Of a stretch of DNA of 6,053 nt, positions 1 to 5,381 are shown in pieces. Position numbers and translations under genes: made by a program. The stretch spans positions 1 through 6,053 of the forward strand of contig JBEGTL010000512.1 in assembly GCA_041179425.1 (NCBI GenBank), given 5' to 3'. The notes below the pieces were generated by a model, which was not told the origin of the DNA, ran no database searches, and saw nothing but the letters and a program-made list of their open reading frames with translations. How positions within the stretch are numbered: the first letter of the stretch is position 1; every line of letters begins with the position of its first letter. This stretch comes from DASUME01 sp041179425. GTDB taxonomy: Bacteria > Myxococcota_A > Polyangia > Polyangiales > DASUME01.

Positions 1-42
1 CTGCGCGCGCGCGTGCGTGGGAGAGTAGGTCGTTGCCAGGTT
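1..42 (+). rRNA. rrf: 5S ribosomal RNA, 3' end (partial)
   Basis: The first 42 bases match the conserved 3' third of bacterial 5S rRNA. They hold the GGGAGAGTAGGTCG segment (the GAGAGTAGG of helix IV/loop E) and then GCCAGG, the 3' strand of helix I that pairs with the CCTGG-type 5' end. The GC-alternating run at 3-17 would be part of the variable helix IV. The 5' two thirds lie outside the window. The exact 3' end (41-43) is estimated by comparison with the remembered E. coli 5S end (GAACTGCCAGGCAT). A strong terminator starts 8 bases later, as expected for the last gene of a 16S-23S-5S operon. The call rests on motif recognition, not a covariance-model search. Confidence 0.85.
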
Positions 43-49
43 TAATCTC

Positions 50-88
50 AAAGCCCTCAAGCAGAAATGCTTGGGGGCTTTTTTTTTT
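50..88 (+). terminator. Intrinsic terminator of the rRNA operon
   Basis: A 14-bp stem pairs AAAGCCCTCAAGCA (50-63) with TGCTTGGGGGCTTT (68-81). It has one T-G wobble and a GAAA tetraloop (64-67), and a run of ten T residues at 79-88 follows. This is a textbook Rho-independent terminator. It sits directly behind the 5S end and should stop rRNA transcription before the membrane-protein gene that starts at 130. Confidence 0.95.
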
Positions 89-129
89 CCGTCCGCTCCC
101 TCCATGCCGCGTGGTACGGAGGCGACACC

Positions 130-543
130 ATGGGGTGGATCGTCTGGGCGCTGCTCTCCGTTCTGAGTGCGGTCGCCTCTTACCTCGTGGCAGTCCTGCT
201 CTACGCAGACCGGGGCACCCTCGATCGCGCGGTCTCAGCCTTCGTGGTTCTGCCGGCGCTGCTGCTGCTCGACATGCTCGTGTGCGGCTCGCTCGATCAG
301 TTCGCCCCCTGGCCGTTGGCGTTGGTGGGGCTTGTGCTTTTTGCGAGTACCGCGGTTGTGGCATGCCAAAAGGCAGGCTCGGCGCGCATTCGAGCCAGCC
401 TACACAGTGATGTTCGCGCGCCCATCCGTCTTGCACGCGAGGCTTGGCAGGAGCGCGAGCTGAGTGTCGTCCTGGTCGCGATCTCGCTCGTCCCGCTCAC
501 GGTCGTGCTGAAGATGGTCTGGTACTTCAAATCGTGGACGTAG
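130..543 (+). CDS. N-terminal fragment of GT-C glycosyltransferase (four membrane helices)
   Basis: This is the part that would be translated before the TAG: 137 residues. ATG 130 was chosen because GGAGG (118-122) lies 7 bases upstream. The longer in-frame alternative at 67 falls inside the terminator hairpin and adds no sensible signal. Hydrophobic segments at about residues 3-26, 36-57, 64-82 and 114-134 predict four membrane helices, with a basic cytoplasmic stretch (Arg-rich, about 85-112) between the third and fourth. It ends Trp-Tyr-Phe-Lys-Ser-Trp-Thr, inside what should be the first catalytic loop, so alone it lacks the conserved loop residues. If seen in isolation it would be annotated as a hypothetical membrane protein. 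I see no convincing promoter between the terminator and the start. Confidence 0.6.
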   Translation: MGWIVWALLSVLSAVASYLVAVLLYADRGTLDRAVSAFVVLPALLLLDMLVCGSLDQFAPWPLALVGLVLFASTAVVACQKAGSARIRASLHSDVRAPIRLAREAWQERELSVVLVAISLVPLTVVLKMVWYFKSWT

Positions 544-561
544 GACCCGGTCGGGTACCAC

Positions 562-2034
562 GTGCCGATGACCAGCTACGCGATTCAAGAGCAGTCGTTG
601 CGCTGGATCGAGACCAACAACGTCTTTCTGCAAGGCTATCCAAGAAACGTCGAGCTGCTCGCGGCGTGGAACTGCGTGTTCCCCCGCGACAACCGTTTCG
701 ACGACAGCGGTCAGCTGCTGTTTGTTCCGCTGGGCATGTTGGTGGTGGCTGCTTGGTCACGCCGAGTTGGAGCGAGTCGCCCCCTGGCAGCGGCCCTCGG
801 CGCAGCTTGGTTTCTACTTCCTCCGGTGTTCTTGCAAGCGCACTCGACGCATGTCGACGTTGCTTGTGGAGCTCTGCTCTGTGCCGCCGTCTACTACCTG
901 AGCGACGAGAACAGGCCGCGCAGTCGTTGGCTCTGTCTGCTGGCGATGGGCATGTACGTCGGCTCGAAGTTCTCGGGCGCCTTTCACCTCGTCGTGTTGG
1001 CTCCGTGGCTCGTCGCACGCGCGGTGTTCGAGCTGCGCGGAGCGCCATCGAGCCGCACGCGGACGTGGCTCGACATCGGCTCGAGTGTCGCCGTCATGTG
1101 CGCGCTCGGTCTTCCGCAATACGTCACGAACCTGGTTCATACCGGCAATCCGGTGTGGCCCTTCATCACCCACGTCCCGTTTCGCGCGCTGCCGCTTGCT
1201 GGCACCATGGATCTGAGCGAGACGGTGGGCGGACCTGACGGCGCGGGCTATTTCTGGGGGGCCCCCGGCGAGTTCATGCGCATGCTCTCGAGCTGGTTCG
1301 ACGCCCATCCGGATTACGCGCCAGACGTGCGTAGCGGCGGCTTTGGCCTCGCCTTCCGCTGGCTGCTCCTCCCCGCGCTGCTCATCGTCGCGGCTGGTGC
1401 GCTGCGACTTCGCAACCTGAAGAAGAGCGCGCCCGTGATCGCTCTCTTCACGATGTGCCTCGTGATTCCTGCGGCCTGGTGGCCGCGCTTCACCATCGGC
1501 GCTGCGATGGCGGCGTTGGTTGCCTTTGCCCTCGTGCACCGCGACCTGCCGAACCGTTCACTCAAGCTCGGGCTCTCTCTCTCGCTGGTCGCCCTCTGCT
1601 TGACGGAGTACTCGGCGGCCCGCGTGGGATTCATCATCTATCCCAAACATTTGGCAGCGGCGCGCGCGGCAGATGAGGTGCTGCGCTCGGCGCTTCAGCT
1701 CGACACTTTTTTGTGGCCGACCAAGGCGGGCCTGCTGCGGGAGCGGGAGCTGCGTCCGGGCGATGTGGTGGCCTACGACCAGAGGTCTGATTTCATCGCG
1801 GAATTTTTTACGCACGACTATCGGACCCGGGTGGTGTTCGTGTCGAGCCGAGGCGACCCTGCCGCCTACGTCGAGCGCCTACGCAAGCTGCGGGCACGCT
1901 GGATCAGTGTTCGCCGTGGGGGCCGCGCCGCCGCCAAGCTGGCCCAGGCCGGGGCCCAGCGGCTGTTTACCCCGCCAACCTCGGACGCGGACCTCTGGCG
2001 CGCCCCGCCGAGTTTCGCCAAAGAGGCTCGGTGA
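562..2034 (+). CDS. C-terminal fragment of GT-C glycosyltransferase
   Basis: This is the 490-codon open frame after the TAG. Possible restarts are GTG 562 or ATG 568, but neither has a purine-rich Shine-Dalgarno at a useful distance. The product would begin in the middle of an extracytoplasmic loop, so independent expression looks unlikely. In this numbering, Tyr-Pro-Arg-Asn is at 26-29. Hydrophobic segments lie at about 52-65, 76-92, 100-113 and 121-145, with more to about 355. A soluble tail of some 140 residues follows, containing Gly-Asp-Val-Val-Ala-Tyr-Asp and alternating strand-like stretches, as in the periplasmic C-terminal domains of GT39-like proteins. The hydrophilic loop near 195-260 (Met-Asp-Leu-Ser-Glu, Phe-Trp-Gly-Ala-Pro) is another typical extracytoplasmic region. 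Codon use matches the neighbours and no second lesion is visible, so if the gene is dead, the loss is recent. Confidence 0.65.
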   Translation: MPMTSYAIQEQSLRWIETNNVFLQGYPRNVELLAAWNCVFPRDNRFDDSGQLLFVPLGMLVVAAWSRRVGASRPLAAALGAAWFLLPPVFLQAHSTHVDVACGALLCAAVYYLSDENRPRSRWLCLLAMGMYVGSKFSGAFHLVVLAPWLVARAVFELRGAPSSRTRTWLDIGSSVAVMCALGLPQYVTNLVHTGNPVWPFITHVPFRALPLAGTMDLSETVGGPDGAGYFWGAPGEFMRMLSSWFDAHPDYAPDVRSGGFGLAFRWLLLPALLIVAAGALRLRNLKKSAPVIALFTMCLVIPAAWWPRFTIGAAMAALVAFALVHRDLPNRSLKLGLSLSLVALCLTEYSAARVGFIIYPKHLAAARAADEVLRSALQLDTFLWPTKAGLLRERELRPGDVVAYDQRSDFIAEFFTHDYRTRVVFVSSRGDPAAYVERLRKLRARWISVRRGGRAAAKLAQAGAQRLFTPPTSDADLWRAPPSFAKEAR

Positions 2035-2076
2035 AGCACGATCGGCGCGCGCGCACGGGCTCCCCACCGCCAGAGC

Positions 2077-2090
2077 GTGATGTGAGTCAC
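2077..2090. promoter_or_regulatory. GTGA-N6-TCAC dyad, possible CRP/FNR-family site
   Basis: GTGA (2077-2080) and TCAC (2087-2090) form a perfect inverted repeat with a 6-base spacer, the core geometry of CRP-family operators. The outer bases are C and C rather than the T and A of the full E. coli consensus, so only the inner core matches. It lies about 100 bases upstream of the putative promoter of the next gene. A 4+4 dyad can occur by chance and the binding protein is unknown. Confidence 0.25.
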
Positions 2091-2133
2091 CGGTCGACGC
2101 ACAGGCTCGGCGCGCAGCAAAGCGGAGCTAAGT

Positions 2134-2158
2134 CTCGAGGAGCGGAAGGCACTCGAGG
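2134..2158. repeat. Two direct CTCGAGG repeats, possible operator
   Basis: CTCGAGG occurs at 2134-2140 and again at 2152-2158, 18 bases apart start to start. Each contains the palindrome CTCGAG. The second copy falls where a -35 element would lie relative to the TAGGGT hexamer at 2175-2180, with a 17-base spacing. That placement could suit an activator or repressor. No function is shown by sequence alone. Confidence 0.25.
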
Positions 2159-2160
2159 GA

Positions 2161-2185
2161 GCAGCACCCAGTGCTAGGGTGCTGC
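2161..2185 (+). promoter_or_regulatory. Perfect 9-bp inverted repeat around a possible extended -10 promoter
   Basis: GCAGCACCC (2161-2169) and GGGTGCTGC (2177-2185) are exact reverse complements around a 7-base spacer. The right half overlaps TGCTAGGGT (2172-2180), which fits an extended -10 (TGn followed by TAnnnT). There is no good TTGACA-like -35 at 17 bases. If it is a promoter, transcription would start near 2187, leaving a leader of about 37 bases before the TTG at 2224. It would also exclude the GTG at 2179 as a start. The alternative is a terminator hairpin for the upstream gene, but no T-run follows. The palindrome could also be an operator that masks the -10. Confidence 0.35.
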
Positions 2186-2223
2186 GCTTGGAGACGGGCC
2201 CGTGCCCGCAAGTCGGAGTCGGA

Positions 2224-4686
2224 TTGAAGGTCGAGTTCTATCGCTCGCTTGGCGAGTTCGTTCGCTCCGGCCGCGGGCGCTGGGTCGCGTTGGCAGGCGC
2301 AGGCGTCGTCGCCACTCTCATCGCGATCTCCATCGTCGTGCCGAGCCTCGCCGAGGGCCGCGTGCTCGAGAGACTCGACCGCATGGGCCTCGCCTGGACC
2401 GTCGGTGACACCTCGGTCGGCTTCGGCGGCATCGTTTTCGAGGATGTCGCCATTCGGAGCAAGGGTGCAACCGCTCCCCTCGGGCGCTTGGCGCGACTCA
2501 AGGTGGGGCTCTCTTGGCTGCGCGCGCTGTACAACCCCCGTAGTGCCCTCGAGTCCGTAAGCATGACCGACTTGGTCGTGGACGTGGATGTCGAACAACT
2601 TCGTGAGCTGCGCAGCAAGCGCCCCGCATCGACGCCTACGTCGGGCACGACCGAGCAGACTCCCCTTCCTCCCGTGCTGCTGGAGCGTGGGCGCTTCAAG
2701 CTACGCGACAGTGAGGGACCGCTGGTCGATGCCGAGCTCACCAGCTTCAGCATCGCGGATCAGGCTTGGAAAGCCGAGCTCGCCAAGGTCGAGATGGGCG
2801 GCGGCAAGGTGGGCGAGCAGCTGACGCTCGAGAGCGTGCACGCGTCGGGACCTTTGCTCTTGCGACGTCCGCAGCTTTCCTTGGCGCGTGTCGACTCCGC
2901 GACCTTGATCTTGGCGGCCACGCGCGGCTCGGACGACGCAACGCCGACCAATGGGGTGCTGGTGCGTCGGATCAGAAAGGTGCGCAGCGCACTCAAGGCG
3001 AGCCCCACCGCGACGGGCACCGCGATCGACGACGACACAGATTCGGATGCGGTCGACGCGAGTGCCGACGCGGCCGGTGCTGCGGCGACACCACTGTGGA
3101 CACGTGACGCGCGCCTTCAGCTGCGCGGCGCACGTGTGGTCGACGGGGCTGTGTCTCCCAAGCGACCGATCCTCGAGAAACTGAACCTCGAGCTCCTCGC
3201 GGAAGGCGACGCCTCGCTGCGGGTCCGAGGCGACGGTGCGACGGCCACCGGTGGCGCGTTGTTGTGGGATCTCTTGGTCACGCCACGCGATGCCAAGATC
3301 GAGGGGCGGCTTTCGCTGCGCGATGTGCCTGTTGCGCTGTTCACGCCAGTGCTGCCCAAGCTTCCCTTTTACGAGCTGGAACGGACGCGTGTCGGCGCCA
3401 ACCTGGCCATCACAGGCAAGGGCCTCGAGAGCGCTTCGGTACGCGGCGAGCTGTCCATCTCCGAGCTCGGCTTCGAGTCCGAGCGCATCGCCAAGGCACC
3501 TGTCGGCCCGATGTCGTTTACGGCGCGTGGGCAGGCGACCTGGACACCGGCGCGCCGCGAGCTGTCCAACCTGCGAGGAGAGGTCGCTGTCGGCGATGCG
3601 CGTGTGCTGATCACGGGTGGGCTTGCCTGGCCTCAGGATGCGTATCGCATCGACATGAAGGCCGAGATGCCAAAGACCAAGTGCGCGTCCGCGCTGGCCA
3701 TCGTGCCGGATGGCGTGCTCGACGACCTGGCCGCCGTGGAGCTCAAGGGCGACATCAAGGCCAAGGTCGAGATGCACGTCGACTCGGCCGATCTGGACGC
3801 AACCAAGCTCGACTTCGACTTCGACGACAAGTGTAAGTTCGTCACCTTGCCCGAGGCGATGAACCTCGCGCGCTTCGAGCGTCCCTTCGTCCACCGCGTG
3901 CTCGAGCCCGACGACACCGTCTTCGAGATGGAGACCGGGCCCGGCACGCCGGCGTGGACACCGATGGAGCTGATCAGCCCGTTCATGGTGCAGGCAGTCG
4001 TCGCCCACGAAGACGGCCGCTTCTTTAATCACCGCGGCTTTGCCGAGACCGAGATCGGTGCTGCTTTGGCCCGCAACCTCAAGGCCAAGGCGTTCAAGTT
4101 CGGTGCGAGCACCATCACCATGCAGCTCGTGAAGAACGTGTTCTTGCACCGCGACAAGCTGCTTTCGCGCAAGGTGCAAGAGGCGTTGATCGTGTGGTGG
4201 CTGGAGCAGCAGGTCGACAAGAAGTGGATCCTCGAGCTGTACCTGAACGTCATCGAGTACGGCACCGCCGTCTACGGCATTCGGAACGCCGCGTTGCACT
4301 ACTTCGGCGTGCTGCCGCTGCAGCTCACGCCCGCGCAAGCGGCCTTTTTGGCGACCATCTTGCCGAGCCCCAAGGCGTACGACGAACAGTTCGCCAAGGG
4401 CACCATCACCGACTCGACCAAGCGCAAGGTGACGAGCTTCCTCCAGCACATGCACGAACGCGCGCGCATCGACGACGAGGCGTTGGCGTACGGTCTCGAG
4501 GAGCTCGCGAACTTCCGCTTCTACGACCCCGCACAGCCGCCGCCCGTGCCTGCCTCCGTGCGCGGTGCCGCGCTGATGCCACCGTTCCAGCTGACGCCCG
4601 TCGAGGGCTGGAACACGTTCGATGCCAACGGCCCGATCAAGGCGGAGGAGAAGGTCGAGGACGGGAGCTTTGGTTTCAGCTTCTAG
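2224..4686 (+). CDS. Membrane-anchored AsmA-like / GT51 peptidoglycan glycosyltransferase fusion
   Basis: A biosynthetic GT51 domain would polymerise lipid II into glycan strands at the outer face of the inner membrane. With TTG 2224 as residue 1 (820 residues), a basic N-terminus is followed by one membrane helix at about 20-40. Then comes a beta-rich, AsmA-like region (about 41-258), an acidic Asp/Ala linker (about 260-290), a second beta-rich part (about 291-560) and GT51 from about 570 to 760. GT51 motifs are intact: Glu596-Asp597 with His-Arg-Gly following, Gly-Ala-Ser-Thr-Ile-Thr-Met-Gln at 627-634, Arg-Lys-x-x-Glu at 649-653 and Lys-x-x-Ile-Leu-Glu-x-Tyr-Leu-Asn at 666-675. No transpeptidase follows, so it is MtgA-like in activity, though MtgA has only about 240 residues. 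The start is uncertain: TTG 2224 has GGAG (2215-2218) 5 bases upstream, while the in-frame GTG 2179 lacks a well-placed Shine-Dalgarno and lies in the putative promoter palindrome. The AsmA-like label is weaker than the GT51 call. tmk follows after 37 bases. Confidence 0.88.
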   Translation: MKVEFYRSLGEFVRSGRGRWVALAGAGVVATLIAISIVVPSLAEGRVLERLDRMGLAWTVGDTSVGFGGIVFEDVAIRSKGATAPLGRLARLKVGLSWLRALYNPRSALESVSMTDLVVDVDVEQLRELRSKRPASTPTSGTTEQTPLPPVLLERGRFKLRDSEGPLVDAELTSFSIADQAWKAELAKVEMGGGKVGEQLTLESVHASGPLLLRRPQLSLARVDSATLILAATRGSDDATPTNGVLVRRIRKVRSALKASPTATGTAIDDDTDSDAVDASADAAGAAATPLWTRDARLQLRGARVVDGAVSPKRPILEKLNLELLAEGDASLRVRGDGATATGGALLWDLLVTPRDAKIEGRLSLRDVPVALFTPVLPKLPFYELERTRVGANLAITGKGLESASVRGELSISELGFESERIAKAPVGPMSFTARGQATWTPARRELSNLRGEVAVGDARVLITGGLAWPQDAYRIDMKAEMPKTKCASALAIVPDGVLDDLAAVELKGDIKAKVEMHVDSADLDATKLDFDFDDKCKFVTLPEAMNLARFERPFVHRVLEPDDTVFEMETGPGTPAWTPMELISPFMVQAVVAHEDGRFFNHRGFAETEIGAALARNLKAKAFKFGASTITMQLVKNVFLHRDKLLSRKVQEALIVWWLEQQVDKKWILELYLNVIEYGTAVYGIRNAALHYFGVLPLQLTPAQAAFLATILPSPKAYDEQFAKGTITDSTKRKVTSFLQHMHERARIDDEALAYGLEELANFRFYDPAQPPPVPASVRGAALMPPFQLTPVEGWNTFDANGPIKAEEKVEDGSFGFSF

Positions 4687-4723
4687 GGCTTTCGGCGTCT
4701 TCCACCTGGAGTAAGGTTCGGCC

Positions 4724-5350
4724 ATGAGTTCTCGGTTCATCGTGCTCGAGGGGATCGACGGTGCGGGCACGACCACACAGACCACCCGCCTGGTGGAGGC
4801 GCTGCGTGCGCGGGGGGCCGGTGCCCACGCCACGCGCGAGCCGAGCGACGGGCCCGTGGGCAAACACCTTCGCGAGATCTTGACCGGTCGCGTGCGTGTG
4901 CAGGCTGCTTCGGAGGCCCAGCGTGCGGCGCACATGGCGCTGCTGTTTGCAGCCGATCGACTCGACCACGTGGGCAGTGAGATCCAGCCTCGCTTGCGCG
5001 CCGGCGAGTGGGTGGTGAGCGACCGCTACGATCACTCCAGCGTGGCGTACCAGAGCGTGACCTCGGGGGACCCAGGCACCATCGCCTGGCTGCGCGAGCT
5101 CAACCGCTACGCGGATCGGCCGCACCTCACCATCGTGCTCGACGTCTCGCCCGACGTGGCGCGTGCACGTCGGCTCGCACGCAGTGGAGAACGCGAGCTG
5201 TTCGATGACGACGACCTGCAGCGCAAGCTGGCCGCTTTCTATCGCGAGCTCGATCGCTACTTCCCCAATGAGCCCATCGTGCACCTCGACGCCGACCGCG
5301 ATGTCGAGGCGGTAGCGCGCGACGTGCTGGCAGCGGCTCTCGACTCGTAG
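4724..5350 (+). CDS. tmk: Thymidylate kinase (dTMP kinase)
   Basis: Phosphorylates dTMP to dTDP with ATP in the cytoplasm, the last step specific to dTTP synthesis. The 208-residue length is normal for the family. Visible motifs are the P-loop region at 10-19 (Gly-Ile-Asp-Gly-Ala-Gly-Thr-Thr-Thr-Gln), Arg-Glu-Pro at 38-40 in the dTMP-binding loop, Leu-Phe-Ala-Ala-Asp-Arg at 74-79, Asp-Arg-Tyr at 100-102 followed by Ser-x-x-Ala-Tyr-Gln, and an Arg-rich lid at about 147-157. The oddity is Thr16 (codon ACG, 4769-4771) where Walker A normally has Lys (AAG). All other motifs are kept, so a lineage-specific P-loop variant is more likely than a dead enzyme. ATG 4724 is supported by AAGG at 4713-4716, 7 bases upstream. 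The gap to the GT51 gene is 37 bases without a terminator, suggesting one transcript. The gene ends 31 bases from a convergent gene. Confidence 0.95.
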   Translation: MSSRFIVLEGIDGAGTTTQTTRLVEALRARGAGAHATREPSDGPVGKHLREILTGRVRVQAASEAQRAAHMALLFAADRLDHVGSEIQPRLRAGEWVVSDRYDHSSVAYQSVTSGDPGTIAWLRELNRYADRPHLTIVLDVSPDVARARRLARSGERELFDDDDLQRKLAAFYRELDRYFPNEPIVHLDADRDVEAVARDVLAAALDS

Positions 5351-5380
5351 CCCGCCCGACGCTCGCGTTTCTGCGCGGGC
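5350..5380. terminator. Weak GC-rich hairpin between convergent genes
   Basis: GCCCGC (5350-5355) and GCGGGC (5375-5380) can pair as a 6-bp GC stem with a 19-base loop, in the 31-base gap between tmk and the minus-strand gene. There is no T-run on either strand. It may act as a weak bidirectional stop, but a stem this short in GC-rich DNA can be chance. Confidence 0.25.
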
Positions 5381-5381
5381 C

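Larger units (their letters stand above)
130..2034 (+). pseudogene. GT-C membrane glycosyltransferase, interrupted by in-frame TAG
   Basis: Read through, the frame from ATG 130 to TGA 2032-2034 gives a 634-codon polytopic membrane protein, the usual size for GT-C (ArnT/PMT-like, GT39-related) glycosyltransferases. These transfer sugars from polyprenyl-phosphate donors on the periplasmic face. TAG at 541-543 (codon 138) breaks it. The codons after the stop read Asp-Pro-Val-Gly-Tyr-His-Val-Pro, the end of the first extracytoplasmic loop, where the family typically has Trp-Asp-x-x-x-Tyr-His-x-Pro. TAG is one base from TGG, so an original Trp is the simplest reading. The downstream half keeps the family layout: Tyr-Pro-Arg-Asn near residue 170, a His-Val-Asp motif before a membrane helix near 240, many helices and a soluble C-terminal domain. 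Both halves share one frame with no insertion or deletion, so this is a point nonsense change, a sequencing error or amber readthrough. The family call is by pattern; donor and acceptor are unknown. Confidence 0.75.

Noticed and set aside
3..17. GC/GT dinucleotide run as a simple repeat
   Set aside because: It is short and falls inside the 5S rRNA helix IV region, so it is better explained as part of that RNA.
67..129. Upstream ATG at 67 as the start of the first membrane protein
   Set aside because: It lies in the loop of the rRNA terminator hairpin with no ribosome site, whereas ATG 130 has GGAGG at 7 bases.
444..1238. 264-codon plus-strand frame overlapping the GT-C gene
   Set aside because: It is Arg-rich, lacks hydrophobic segments and spans the stop in another frame. 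It is not a frameshift continuation, because the real continuation is in the original frame.
2194..2203. ACGGGCCCGT palindrome as an operator
   Set aside because: A 10-base GC palindrome is easily met by chance here, and it overlaps a competing small leader hairpin. It is not supported as a separate site.
2701..4935. 744-codon open frame on the minus strand, antisense to the GT51 fusion and the start of tmk
   Set aside because: The plus strand carries clear GT51 and Tmk motifs, while the antisense product is low-complexity, rich in Arg, His, Leu and Asp, with no recognisable domain. Long antisense frames are expected in genes with high GC at third codon positions.
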